Shown here: positions 14,001 to 27,500 of the stretch, in pieces
How positions within the stretch are numbered: the first letter of the stretch is position 1
Layout: every line of letters begins with the position of its first letter
Source of the DNA: Nematostella vectensis
Taxonomy: Eukaryota; Cnidaria; Anthozoa; Actiniaria; Edwardsiidae
Length of the DNA: 64,000 nt
Direction: 5' to 3'
Assembly: GCF_932526225.1 (NCBI RefSeq)
Contig: NC_064035.1
Coordinates: forward strand, 19,271,969 to 19,335,968
Made by a program: the position numbers and the translations under genes
Notes under the pieces: model-generated
What the model was told of the DNA's origin: nothing
Seen by the model: only the letters and a program-made list of their open reading frames with translations
Database searches by the model: none

Positions 14001-15665
14001 TATGTTTCTAACTGAACCACTCTTAGCTTTTGCAGTTTCTAGACCCGTGAAGGTTTCACCTAGGTTTTGACATGGTGGACTTCTAAGCGTTTTTAATACG
14101 ATACCATTCAATGGTGGTATTGAGTGATATGAAAGAAACTGCAGAACGACATTTGCCTGTTTGTAGTCGTCGCCTCAGTCTCACCATCCCAATAACGAAA
14201 TCGAAGTTGATGCAAAAAGACCTGATCAGACATAAGCTTGAATTTATTTTTGGTCTGATCTATATGACTTTGAATTATAATGTTATATGTCATAATTTTA
14301 TACTATTAATTATTGATAAAAGTTGATCTTTAGTAAGGCTGGTCAGTGTGAATCAGCAGTGACAACACCACCATGTCAGGCTCACCGGACACTGTCGCGC
14401 CATTGACTGTCAGCATTTTATTCTCTCGTTAATTAGTCCTCTTTTATATGAATTATCTTCAAAACCGGATCGTTAATTATGAACACTGCAGGCTATGCTC
14501 GTGGCATCCCCCCACGCGGGCCACGAATAGACGAGTAGGGATGAAGACGAGGGCCATGAGACGTGGAGGGGTGGGGTGGGGGTGGGAGCCAAAACCGAGA
14601 CAATATTAAAATTATTAGTAGTACATCACGACCCATACTTATTAATACCTTATCTCATAAACGTGTGGCTAGATAAAATTGGTTATTATAGTTATTTGGT
14701 GACAATACAACCTAGGGGAGATGCCAGTGTTTGGGCGTATAGCGTGGTTGCGTAACGCCGCTTTTTTTGGAGGGGAAGGGAGGGTCTTGTTGCGAGGTCA
14801 CGCGAGTTGATCATATAAATCACCTCATGAACCAATATGAGACAATATACACTTCAGCGATATCTCCGCTAGGTAGTTTTCTCACTTGAAAGAATTGGAA
14901 AACAATTAGCTCAAGGGGCTGGCAGTATTTCGAAAAAAATAAATAAAATTAAATGCCATATTCTAATGTATCTAGTGATATTTTTTGTTTCGAGAAATTT
15001 AAGAATTGGCTGAGCACTGCGTGGGTTTTTTATAACCTTAAACAAAACTTTGTCGACACTTTGATTTCGAGAATATAATAGGTTGTGTTTTTGTAAGGAC
15101 ATTGACGCAAAGCGTGGAGTAAGTGCGTGACGTATAACAATTTGGCGTGACAAGGACATGACTGAGCACGTGACCAAAATTTGACACCCAAAAGGTGCGT
15201 TATAGCTTTTTTATCAGACATCTTAAGAATTAAATCTTGAGAGATACACCTTTCAGTCCCTACTGATGGTCACCGATAACGTGAGTAATTTGTATTTCGT
15301 ATCTGCATTGCAACATCACTATCGCATCCTCTCTTGATGTTGAAAAATAAAAGTGTCGATGCCGCAGCCCTGCAACTTCACGCAAGAAAGGTTAAAATCC
15401 ATGGAAAGCACTATATGTCCTCAGTTATTTTTAGGCCCTGTGCTATTTTTTTTTTAATATACCAAAATAAACATGCAAACAAGTGATTGCTACCCTAATA
15501 TGGGAGCCAAAATTATAAAGGTTATAAGTATGATTTTTTGGCAGAAAAAAGCACTGTTTAAAGTCGACATACTTGGCAATATTGAGTAGCTATAAGGGCT
15601 AGAAGAATTCCTTTTAACCCTGGAGGATTTTGCGGCAGTAACACTGCTACAACTAAAACAAAAAG

Positions 15666-15679
15666 ACTCTCGCGCGAGA
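15666..15679. promoter_or_regulatory. 14-bp CpG-containing palindrome CTCTCGCGCGAGAG
   Basis: A perfect inverted repeat in a locally CpG-rich stretch that also contains GTCGCGAGCG about 100 bases on. It resembles the TCTCGCGAGA class of promoter motif with two extra central bases. No adjacent gene was found. Binding is unproven. Confidence 0.35.
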
Positions 15680-16389
15680 GATAGCAATCTCGATCAGTTG
15701 CACCTTTGGCCTCCAGGCTATCGACACTAAAAGGGGGGCGTAGCGATACGAGAGCGATTATCCGGATTACTGTCGCGAGCGCTGTGCTTGTGTCTCTCCG
15801 CTAGACATGTCTCCTCACGAGTGTCAATCACGTGAAGGGTGAGCTTTTATCCAGTACGACTGTGTGACGGACAGTGCAATAAGGTGCTTCAGGTTTGACA
15901 AGACCTACAGCAGCTGTCATGGGAGCGTGATATTATGATATTATTGTAGACCTGTGTGGTCATGTTTGGGGACTCCTTGTCCGTGTGTTTTCTTGTCTGA
16001 GGGAGATCTACAAGCTGACCACCGGAGCTGAGACTTTTCCTCCCTTCTATCTCCCCCGTATTTTAATTTATGAAACTCAGCCATGCGTTTCTTATACACT
16101 ATCTATCTTCTTATAGATCACCTACTAGTGTGTTAAGCCACAAGTCCTCTCAGTAATTTAGCTGTCATGTCAGCTTTGCTGATGTGACGTTTTTGAAGGA
16201 TGTGTATTTTCAGCTTTTAGGCACGTTGTCTCGACATTTTGTCTTTTATCATCTGTTTGACGCTGTTGCATCTCTGACAACGTCAATCAGCCTTACAAAC
16301 CGAGATACGCCAATTGAGATTAAGGCTAACGAGGTCTCTCTTCTCCCATCCCCCTACCTCCTGCTTCTGTCGGCTCTCCTTCCCTTTTA

Positions 16390-16560
16390 AATCGTCCTAT
16401 ACCCCTCCTTCCGCCGCTGCTTTGTCTCGTTCACCTCCTCCATAACCTCCCTCCTCCCAACCGCTGCCGCTACCCATCCTTCTCTAGCGCTCCCCAAATC
16501 AACAAGAGACCTCCCTCTACTTTACTTAGCTGCATCCTTCTCGGCCCCGTATACTCAAGC
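16390..16560. repeat. Pyrimidine-rich low-complexity stretch
   Basis: The plus strand is strongly biased to C and T (runs such as CCTCCTTCC and CTCCCTCCTCCC). Similar C-rich sequence occurs at 17740-18000, including a homopolymeric C run near 17957-17977. No gene is visible. Confidence 0.55.
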
Positions 16561-16984
16561 CCCTGGCCAGCTGGCCAAGACTAACACTTGCTCAGCTCAC
16601 ATTTGTCCTATACCTGATTGGTGTTATCCTTACGCGGCGGTCTGCGACTCCATACGATGTTTGAAGGCATTTTTAGGCAGGCGTCGCTCGCCAAAAACGC
16701 TTGCGAAGGGGGGGCTAGTACCATACAAGATCTAACAAGGGGGGAAGGAGTCATTTTTTTTATATTCTCGAAGAAACGTCTTGCTTTATGATATCGTATC
16801 CCGTTTTTGAAACTAGGTATTTTTGCCCTTACAAAAGATGCTATAAACTAGTGTATATAACGCTTACATTGACAATGACATTCAGTGTCCAAAATTTACA
16901 CACTCCACACAGATACAATTTTTGTAAATCAGAGCGCTCCATTAAGAAAATCATTAGAAATGAGTCCTCTCTGATATTGTTGTG

Positions 16985-16992
16985 ATGACGTC
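16985..16992. promoter_or_regulatory. Consensus CRE palindrome TGACGTCA
   Basis: A perfect 8-bp cAMP-response-element palindrome (context GATGACGTCACGGG) in the intergenic interval. It is a binding-site match only, and one such match by chance in 64 kb is plausible. Confidence 0.3.
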
Positions 16993-19900
16993 ACGGGTCA
17001 GGCATGTGCGTCATCCGTCATGCGTTTCCTTGTGGGGTAGCACATGGGCAAAATGGCAAACGCGAGCAGGAACGTGCGTTCCATGCAGTGATTGCTGCAT
17101 GGCTGTCTTTGTTAAGCGCCGAGAATTTTTGATTAGTTTTAAACTTCAAAGTGAATGAGCGAGCTCCCGAAAGCCCTTAGGCTTAAAATGTGGAAATTGC
17201 ACGCATGCGTGTTCGGTCCTGGCCGCTACCACAATATGTGACCGCGGGGTTTCTTTCTTTGGATAGTAGCATGTCAGCTAAGGACAGGATGTAGAGGAGG
17301 GGGGACCGGGGATCTTTGCTTTTGTTTTGGGTATCGTTGTGTGTATATTAGAAGTTGCCGGAAATTATGCGGTTTGATGGAGGATATGTTTTTACGAGCG
17401 TGTCATTCAGGTACAAGTTACGATTTTATCACTAGTAATTCCAAGTATCCTTGAATCTAATATATGTTTACGGCTATTTTAATCATTGCTCCCTTTTTAC
17501 TGGTTGTATTCGGGACTATCGATTCTTTTGGGAGCCTTCTTGCGTTGAATGAATTGTACGCAGGTTACCTTATGATGATAGGGTCTTCATTATACAGTTT
17601 TGCCTGATTTTTTTGTTTAAAGAGCATAGTTATGACACACGAAAAGATAATATTTGTGAATGCTAAGTGACAAACAGACACCAAAAAGAGAAAGGTGATG
17701 CCTTAGGAAGAGAATAGACCAGCCCTAAAATCATCGGGTCCTGTGATGAGATCCCTCTCTGCATTCCCTCACCCAATCATCTCTCAAACTGCCCATCTTT
17801 CCTTTACCCGTCTAATCCTCGATCTCGAATATCCCCCCTCTCTACCTCCTCCCGGCCCTTGTTGATCGGTTTTATTTTCAGGTTCTCGAGGAAAAGGACT
17901 TTTAATGCTTCAACTTGCTCGTGTGTGCGAGCAAGGGCGACTCTGTGGCCCAACCCTACCTACCCCCCCCCCCCCCCATCTAACCGTCCTCTCCCTGACG
18001 TCCCTTGGTACCCGCCCTCGTGTCGCTTTCCCTTAGGGCTGATATTATTTTTCGCGTTAAACGGGTAGACTCTCGAAAAGACAAGCTCTTGTAAGACGGG
18101 ACAAGACCAGCGGTGAGGTCTGAAGGTCACTTGTCATCGCGACGTCAGCCTCTGGGCAGGGGTCATTTTAGGAGGATTTATTATCGAGGGAAATTTCTGC
18201 TGAGCACGGTCATTATTTTGTTTTCTGCAGAAAAGACGTACGATTTACTACAAAAAAGCAAAAAGTGGGAAAATGATAATATGTGGCCCAATCTTAAATT
18301 TATATTGTAAAAATATGTAAGAATTTACGCTGCTTTTGGTAGAAGCCTTATATTTTAACGCTTAGAGTATCTAAGTAATGAATGTGTTCATTAGAAAAAC
18401 GCGAGTATTTTAGATAGTTTGATAACCGCAACCCATTGTTTCTATTCCTTCAAGACGCCAAGCTTCGTGAGTGCTAGTTGTTTTGATGAGTTTCCTATGT
18501 TCTCCGTGAGCATTGTGCGGAGCGTGAAGCCGCCTCAGTCCACAGTAGGCGACGCCCAGTCACCGTGACAAAACAAAAGAGGGGTATGCGGTTTCACTTC
18601 ATCGCTCGCCCGGAAGTGCCGCTTGAATTCCATTGCTTCATTTGTTTGCGTTTTGGCGTGCAAAAATAAGAACCAGGCGTGCGCAAAACAACGTTCTCAG
18701 ACTTGATATTCTAGTTATTCCAGGTGATTTAAGTTAACTGTGAAGTTCTTTTGATTCTGTGTTTGAAGAGGATCTTTCATGTGGTACAATTTTTAACCAC
18801 GCGACAACAAAATAAGTAATCTATCAATAGAGTCATTTCACGTCGCTGAAGCCGAAGTTTAGTGCTTCTAATCTTCTCATTTTAAAGGTAAGCATCATTT
18901 TCTATTCTGGAAAATTCCTGGGCACTATCGTTGTATTTATTATGATTTCAATAGAGTGACGACCCTATAACATAGTAGGCAGATTTGTAGTTTTTGTGGA
19001 AACTACGTGAAATATAATCTAACAACTCTGCTTCAACCCATACCAACACCACAGCGTATCTTGCATTCTACTCTTTAAATCCTCACTTTTCCCCTAAAAC
19101 TAAACAATGGACGATGGCTCGTGTTAAAGGCCCGTAACGCTGCTTCCATATGCCACGGGCCTAGGATAAACAATCTCGTATATTTGTCTACCATCAAACG
19201 AACGTGAGATATTATGCAATGGTTAAAACTCTTGCGTGCCTGTATGGGCAACGTGCCCATGGTACCCGCCAAATAATGCACGAAGACGGGTCTCGGGGGT
19301 CCGTAGTTTTCATTGAATTCAATGCATTTTTTCAATGTCGTTTCTCGCCTTGTGTTGCACGAAATCGGGCTCCCTTCAGCTCTGGACTGTTGTAAGCCGC
19401 GTAATTGCTGCTGTTCCGCGATGACCATGGCGAAAGATCCGCTATCTTGATAACAAAGACCTTTCGCTTGTCGCTCTACTAGATCCACTTGTCATTATTA
19501 TGATTCCGTCTGATTTCCATCCGAGCCAAAGCGCTTTGTACTAAATATAGTAGTTTATACTAGAGATAAATATCTGAGAGTCTTAGCGTTTTCGGCCCTA
19601 TGGGAACAGTTTCCCAACGCCAACAAGGTAGCTTCTTATAAGGGTATTTCTAGGCGTGGGTGAAGCATGGTAAGAATAAAGTTGCTCTCTAGGGGATAGT
19701 GGTACCACCGTAAGATAAGAAGGTCAACTCGCTAAGACCGCCCAAACAATTTATCGAATCTCTTTACTCTAAGTGGATTCGAGCATCTCCGTTAAGACAT
19801 TGAAGTGAGTGAGCCTGTTATTGCGTGTGTGAAAGGTACAGCTTGTACGCGTTGTAAAGAATGAAGATATTAACTAGGCGGCTTATGAGAACCCCTACTT

Positions 19901-21230
19901 CATTACCGGGATTGTTTGGGCTTCGGCGTGGGACTGATGTAGGAAATTTAGCTGGGTCGTATTGTCGGCTTGCGAGCGCTTCTAATCTAATTACTCGGGT
20001 CGTAAGCAATAGATTAGTCACGCCTGTAACAACAAGTCCACTTCCATCGAGCTTGAAGAGCCGCAAACTAACCGCAAACACAACGCTATCGGCGAAGCAC
20101 ATCGGCGCGGTTGTTCCCAAATCGCTGCTAATCACCGATACACTCCGCACCATTCACACATTCCATACCATTCCTAGATTTTAACTGTCGATACTCGATC
20201 TTTTAATGTCTATACTTTTTTCATAATACTCTTAGCAGTAGCTTGTGCTAGTCTTGATCCGCTAATTCGTTAATCCTCTATTTGCTGGTTATTCCTAAAG
20301 GTTTTGTTTACATGTTTACTAGAACTAAGTGCTATTTTTACAACGCAGTCGTTCCCACAAAAAACATGACCTCGTTTAAGGATGATTTATTCATCCCTCG
20401 GCCATATGTGCGGCAAAATGCTTAATAATCGACCAGTTTGGCTAGATTCAGTGTCCGATCAATGGCAATTAGCCGGCTAGTTAACCTCTAGCTACTTGAG
20501 GGCATAACCGCTTATGAGAGAAGCGTAGTGTCTTTTGTAAATGGCCTGCCGAATCACTAAAAATTGCCAAAATACCTAGAAAAAATAATAAAAGAATGTT
20601 TAATCAAAACGCGGTGTTTTACAGACGATTAGCCAAGGTAATATTGTAGCTTATTGCCTGGCGCGGGAGTAATTGAGGATCTTGTACCATAGCTACGAGG
20701 TCTTGCAACATGCGTGGCACGCACAGAAAATTGATGCTAAGCGGTCCCGCGCTTTCCTGATGTTGAATATTGCTCTAGGGCTCTTGGTAGACACTGGGTT
20801 GTTGACATGAAGAGAATCATATTGAACGGATTTCGCAACAATAAAAGACACATTAAAGATAAAATAGCTTTGTACATTATTCTCTCTTTAATGTAAAGGC
20901 TACATAAGGTTGTTGGAGAAGATAGTACATTCTTGACCCTAGGAGGACTTCTTACTGATTCTATATATATATTTTTATGGCAAGACCAGGTTTTAAAGTT
21001 AAAAAATCCTCTTTTAATGAGACCGATGCCAGATATTAACGTTTTTCATAGTTTGTATCTGTTTGACCTCATTTTTGGGCTAACATTTTCTATCTTTGAA
21101 TGATCATTGCTATTTTTCGGGCACTAAGTCGAGGGGTTTTGGTCGGTTTTTGCTTACGACTCTCTTGTCCTGTTCCGTCCCTCTGCTCGGTGACCCTTTT
21201 CTGATGCTTTGTATACCTTTATATATCTTT

Positions 21231-21445
21231 GAATAAATACAAAAAGCCCAAATTGTTGGTTCGTGAACCAGAAGAACAAATACAAAACACCAAAACTGCT
21301 ATTCGACTCTGCCAAATTTTCGTCTTTTATAAGACTTCTTCAGGGCGAAGTCTTATTGAAAATTTGTCGAATACCAGTTTTTGGTGTATTGTATTTATTC
21401 TCCTGGTTCACGAACACGGCAATTTGGGCTTTATGTATTTATTCG
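21231..21445. mobile_element. Fold-back (MITE-like) element, ~215 bp
   Basis: The left half, beginning GAATAAATACAAAAAGCCCA, is the approximate reverse complement of the right half, ending in the matching word around TTTATGTATTTATTCG. Shared blocks in order include the AAGCCCAAATTG word, a GTTCGTGAACCAG word, an AATACA-ACACCAAAA word, a TATTCGAC word and, at the centre, AAGACTTC facing GAAGTCTT. The arms are about 100 bp each with a very short loop, so the whole element could form one hairpin. It generates the spurious open frames at 21229-21451. No transposase is present and I could not define target-site duplications. Confidence 0.85.
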
Positions 21446-22679
21446 TATTGATTTTCCCGAGGACTGATGGAGGGAGGTTTCTACTTTTTTCAAATATTTT
21501 ATTTCACATATGTATTCTAAAAAGGAATTGGGTTATCGAAGAAAACTCCAGGTTGCACCGATTCGTAATGTATTTTTTAAAATCGTTTTTTACTTATTTT
21601 ACATTTGCTTTTGTTGTTTTTTCACATTTCCAGGTTAACGTTAACAAAAAACTTTACTCATTTCACATTTGTATTTTTTTCACATTTCCATGTTAGATTT
21701 AAAATTTTTGTTAGTCGCTTTGTACGAAAGCCATTTCTAGGCAATTCAAGCACATATTTGGTTTACGAAGAAGCTAAAGCCTTTTAAAAGGAGAATGTAA
21801 ATTGTAGAGGTGATACTCGCCTGAGCTACCATGGGTGACTCCTGTGGGTGACTTGTGTGGAAGTCGTTAGAACCGCCTGATTACCCGCCATCACACACGG
21901 CGGCCCCTGGGGCACGACATCAACTAAGCCACACATCTCTCTTAGATGCAGTTCTAAGTGAACCACCGAGAGAGAGTGCGCATCTAGATAGAGCAAGGGA
22001 GGGCGTCATTATTACTCTTTTCGATTCCGTATAACCAGATAACTGACGCTGCCCTACAACTATTGCATATTGTCACGCCTCGGTGATGCCAAACTCAGAC
22101 GTGTTAGTTTTAAAGATCCTTGAGGTCTTTATTTTCTAATATTGTTAGGTGTTCAACTAAATCCAAAGCCGTATTAATAATCTGGATTCTTCGTTTGCCT
22201 GTTGATTGTAGGATCTCTAAGCACCTGTTTAGGGCTTTGCTTACACTTTCGATAACTCTAAAAATTTGCTATTTTCAGCCTGCTCTTTAATGAGTGTTCG
22301 CAAAATGGACTGGAAATTTCGCTCAGAACAACGTAATATCTAAGCTCGCGTGGCGAATCAAGATACCAAAGCTAAGGGGAAATCGAATTTGATAGTTTCG
22401 CTGGGGGGCAAAGGGGGCGTATTTCTTTCATAACTGTTTGCCATTGATGGGTGTGAATCGAGGCGCTCAAGAGATCTGTAAATAGGTCATTGACTCAATC
22501 AAAGCAAGTTTGATATTGTTTGCGATCGGATGCTACAGGATCCAAATATTTACCAACCCTTCATCTAACTAAAAACACTATAGGACAAACTGTAGGGTAA
22601 AGGGATTTCAACCAAAGCGCACTGTTAACTGCATCGCATCTTGTTAAAATATAATAAATCTTAGCTATTCCACGGTGCG

Positions 22680-23620
22680 CTAGCCGCAATCACTCGCCGG
22701 CACTTTAACAGGCCATGACCAGACTCATAAAGCAGGCAATCTTGCGGTGGCGGTAGAGATTTGTCATCATGTTTAAACGAATGTTACGAGACATTCCATT
22801 GCGATAGTGCCGCTAGAAATCATGTCCTGAGTGCAAGGCGCAGCGGACGGACCACGACTCCCGTAATAACGCCAAATTACTTGCTCATTCAGTTCGCCAG
22901 CGCCTAGCACCGAGGATTAAGCTTCTCTATTTGCCTCATATTGTTTGTTAGACAGGCGGAGATTCGGAGCGCGTGTCGCTCACGGTCCAAAGTGATTTCA
23001 ATTTCCGAAATTTCGGTACTCTCTTGAGGCTTCAGAATTCATCTGCGAAACCACTCAGCAGTGATCGGCGGGCTTTGCCAAGTTCTGGGGCTGCTTCACC
23101 GGCGTAATTTCCACCCATTGCCGCACTGAAATCGGTAATTATATCTTTCAGGTGTCAATAGAAACAATTTTATTAAAGTTTTAATTTGATTAGCGACGAG
23201 CTGAAATAAAAAGGAACGATAAATTACTCGTTTAAGTATCCTGAGATGGCGTACTGTATTTAGATTGTAAGGATATTGTTACCTTAATAATGCCTAATAT
23301 CTCAATTTCAAACGCGGCGGGTCTCTTTGTTGACGACCGAGGACGAGCTACATTAGCATTAATGATAAATTGTTTTTGAGAGTTGGAAGAGAATGCGAAT
23401 TCCTCGATGAGCTGTTCATGCGTTTAACGCAATGATCATGGCGTTTGTGCGATCGCCGACCCGATTGAATGTTTGCACTGTTTTAGAGCAATTGTACAGG
23501 GCCCGTCACACTTGATGATCTTCAAGAGTTGGTTGAGTGTGTGATTGAGGTTTGCGGCACACATCGTCGGTGACCGGAAAAGGCAGGGCGCGCGATATTA
23601 CGGCCCTTTTTTCGCAAAGA
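22680..23620. promoter_or_regulatory. Candidate cis-regulatory block (low confidence)
   Basis: About 900 bases with higher GC content than the surroundings, no tandem repeats, no open frame of note and several homeodomain-type ATTA/TAAT cores. Its position between the two Otx genes makes it a reasonable enhancer candidate. This is inference from composition and location only. Confidence 0.2.
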
Positions 23621-24436
23621 GCGAGATGCTTTCTAATGCAAATGACATAATAAACTAATCAATGGACTAATTTTTGGCCTTTTTTGTCGTGTACAAGAAC
23701 AAGACCAAATTAGAAATCGCCGACAGTTGAAACAATAGCCGGCGTAAGAAATGTTTTTATGCAGAGTTAGGTGCAAAAATGAAGTAAGACATTAAATTAA
23801 CTCAATTAAGTCAGGCCATAGGACAACAGCTGCTTTGAGTGGGTTTGCACTCCCAAACAATCAGCTTCGAGTTGTCTTTTGTTTGGCGTAATACGTGTCC
23901 ACGAATTTATATAGTAGATAGGCACGGCTGGGGGAGGATAGTTGTGCATAAGGCCTTTGTTGGAGGAATATAGGTTGATAATCGTCGCTCTTGCGAATAA
24001 GGTAAGACATTTAAATCCAACATAATTCCATCTTTGATCAATAACTAATAGAGAATAAAGCACAGAGCATGGGCTGTATAGGTAGGTAGAGTTAAAAGTC
24101 TAGTACTATAGGTATTTTATTTTACTAACAGAAATTCAAACACGTCCAGTCGAGTAGTAGAATGTCTTTTGAAATGTTCTAGTCAGCAATAATCTACGTC
24201 TGACATGGAAATCTCGACCAAATTGTCCACCTGCGTTTGTAGTGTATTGGCCCTTAGGAACCTGGTTACGCGAATTACGCTAAATACTATTTCCCCTATA
24301 CCGTCCTCCCGCGGCGCCCAGGTTGACAAATAAGGCAAGATACCCTTCAACTGCTCTTCGGGACGTCACTTACGCTGTCGTCAGGCGCACGCAACATAGT
24401 GCTCTCATTAAACGCGACTAACACAATTGAATAACA

Positions 24437-24505
24437 GTGTGCGCGGTTTTGGCTCCAGGCTAGTTTACAGTCCTAAGGCGGAGCGGATCGTAGACCTTGA
24501 CATTT
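24437..24505 (+). repeat. Dispersed repeat, copy 1 (inverted copy at 43697-43765)
   Basis: About 65 bases, from GCGCGGTTTTGGCTCCAGGC through TAGTTTACAGTCCTAAGGCG to GACCTTG, recur nearly unchanged on the opposite strand at 43697-43765. The two copies differ at only a few positions. This implies a mobile or otherwise dispersed family; the family is not identified. Confidence 0.85.
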
Positions 24506-27500
24506 TCGACTCCAATTAGTCAATACACAGAACATTGACACAACAACAAAGGACACACACCAAACCATCCGAGATTTGACAGAGCTGGCAGAATATCGCA
24601 CGGAATATTCAGGTACTTAGTTTGGCATTACGCGTATGGGAATTAGGCGCCATTTCTAGTCATTCTAGTGAGCATTTCGAGTCTTGGACTTAAATGTATG
24701 CTCTGGTTGGTCCGTTATTTCCACAAGCATGTATATCTTACCAATAACTATTATAAATAAGGTACAGTGATGCGAATTCTTGCGCAATTATAGCTCTCCA
24801 AACCTTCAAAGCTCAGTGATTACAGGAGAATGTTTTCCGCTAAAATGTCAGTTCCTTGCGAGTTTCTCTACGGGCTTCCAGAGCGTCCGAACGCTTGCTG
24901 CCATGTCATTCAACCCTTTGCGTTTGACTGGTACCGCCGAGCGAATGGCTGCGTCTTGTACACTGTAAGAATATACCAAGTATTTTTTTTTATTTTGCGT
25001 TTCCAACGTCAACCGTTTTCATTGCTCACTTGAGATGGTTTAGATGCACTCTTGAGAAGCAAATTAAAACGAAGTAAACGTCATTAGTGGCATACTTTGC
25101 GATGCTTACACAGATAGTTTGCCTTTCTTTTAGTTAGTGTTTTGATTTATTGTGTTATGGGTTCTTGTGACCGCAATAACTATAAGCCAAGGTTTTGAAC
25201 GAGATTTTTACGATGAGTTTCCACTAAGACCACAAGTACAAGATAGTGGAGTGCACAGTGTAACCAGTTTGACCGATTTCCTGCTCTGTAACACACAATA
25301 TCACCTCATGTATTTAGTAACGAATCGAGTCATTATCAGTCAGAGAATAGGCAAGTTTAAAATCGTGATAGTTTCCCGTGTAATTTTTATTATGGGAAAT
25401 CAGGGCATTCAGTGACTCCACAGGACATAGGGCCACAAACAAACCCCACGCATAGAGAGTTAAACAACAGATTCCTAGTAGGCCTGCAACGCTATAGAAA
25501 GCATATTTGAGCTTTCACGTTTTGTTCTTTGCGGCGATTAAAACCTGCCCGATAGCCCCGACAGCACATGCGCCCAAGGCTGTTTAAATCCTAGTAAATT
25601 GTTTGGGATGAACTTTTCGACTCTTTCTCGCGCAATCGTATTTAGTCGCCCTTCTCGGCGCGTTTGTAGGTCATCACAGAAACTCACTCTAGCACGACAC
25701 GCTAGGATTCGGGAAACGGACGTTTCGTGCTGCTTGTTGCGTTCCATTCACTTTCCTGGGGGTGATTAATTTCCATCCATGCACACGAACGTGTTTTTTT
25801 TATCTGTGTCAAATATATGTTTTTGGTAAATTAAGTACACACTGGGACTATTGAGATTTGTGTGGACAAATGTACATTACCTTGTTATTTTGCCAACTAT
25901 TACCCTTATAATAATTATGCAACCTTTTTAATAAGAAAAAAAGTAATAATTAGTACATGCAGGCTTTACGAACTGTGAGATGAAATAGTTGAACGTGCTT
26001 TTTGCCTCTAAAAATACGGAGTAATTAAGGGTAAATATTTTGTGGTGGAACTTCTACTGTCGCAAAGCAACACTTAGGACAAAGTCTTCGCGGTGATTCA
26101 TCGCTTTTTCACCCAACTTCTCACGAAGGATAAAGAGATGCTGAAAGAAAGAATGACAAATATACCTTTTCTCTTCATTCTTTTTTACTTCCTCTCTTTT
26201 TCGTTTGTTATGCTTTGGTTTGTTTTGTTAAGGAAAACAAGGTATTTGAGAAAATAAACCGTCTAACAAGGCAAACATCGAGGGAGCGAGTTTTCCCACC
26301 TACTTTAACTACCTTGTTTGTGCTTGCGGTGTACTCTGGCCAAATATTTGGATTAACCAATGGACAACATTTACTGAGCTTTTAAAGGTCGTACTGTACT
26401 TTGCTAAAGGTTTACTCTCTTTGAAAACGTTGTATTTGTCTTTTGAAAACTTACCCACACTCGAATTGCCGTTTACAAGGCTTCATTCCCTACAACTTAT
26501 TATCAAAGTATTTTTTCAGTGCATTACAAATATTCAACTGTAGTTATTTCAGACTCCTGGATAGTATATGATGCACGGGGCGCTTGGAAACGCGGAATTT
26601 CGTAGGCACAGAGAGTAGCTTTTGCCCAAAGATAGAAGCTCCCAGGTGTCGTGTGATGAAATATTACCTGAGAGTATGTAGTACTTTTTAGTGTTCCCTT
26701 CTGGGAGTTTCATTTTCCGAAATAGATAACTAATGCATATATGGCGCGTGCTCTTGAAGTGAGAGCTGAGTCGTGAATATTTCTGACATCATTTCTGAGT
26801 TGTAGAGTGCCCGCCGTGATTTGAGTGACAGCGAAATCTGCTCAATGTCAGAACAGTATAGTTGCTCGGGTAGTTCAGGATAGAGCTCTTACAGTGGGGA
26901 AAACGCTTTGATACATCGGCCGAGATTCGCCCGAGAATTCCACGCTTCTTCTGTTAAAAAAAGGGGCTAATTCGGCCTGTTGACTGCGCGGTCAGGTATG
27001 TTATCGAAGCTTCCCTGCTTTGTGGGCCGAGTGACGATCACAGGGAGATTTGATGTGGTAGTGGAGTTGACCTAAAACTCTGACTGATAATTTGACTTTT
27101 CGACAAGGAAATCGTTCAATTCTGAGCCGGTCGGGGTTCTTTACATTTTATAGTGAGAACCTAGCATGTGTTTTTTTTTTCTGAACCATTTTAATTAGCC
27201 TAGCACCAAGCAGAATTTCGTTGGGAAAGTAAAATATCACTTGATGTGACTTTACTGTAAACCAAATGTTAGCCCAAAAGCTCGTCGTTGTCAACAAAGA
27301 AAAAGATCTTTAAGACATATGCATAGATCCGGACATCTTAATAGGCTTAACCGATGAAGAGTTGAATGGCAAAAGAAAGATAACAGGAGTTGTATATTCA
27401 TGTTTTTGAGCCACTAACCCTAACCAGTCTACGATACTTAAGGTGAACGAAAGCTTTCAAACCAATGGCTCCCGAGTTCTTGCTTTGAAGTGCCATGACT

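Noticed and set aside
19075-19488. 137-codon minus-strand open frame
   Set aside because: The region contains short hairpins (AGGCCCGT...ACGGGCCT at 19128-19162; ATGGGCAACGTGCCCAT at 19244) but no protein similarity that I recognise.
19818-20184. Open frames over 100 codons on both strands
   Set aside because: Two strands open at once with no family resemblance; treated as compositional.
21229-21787. 155-codon plus-strand frame
   Set aside because: Its first part is the fold-back element read through both arms; the remainder is T-rich low-complexity sequence.
2900-27000. CTTTGAT-type TCF sites (near 2916, 8309, 9172, 22498, 24033, 26907) as evidence of beta-catenin control of Otx
   Set aside because: The number is about what chance gives for a 7-mer in AT-rich DNA of this length; no clustering seen.
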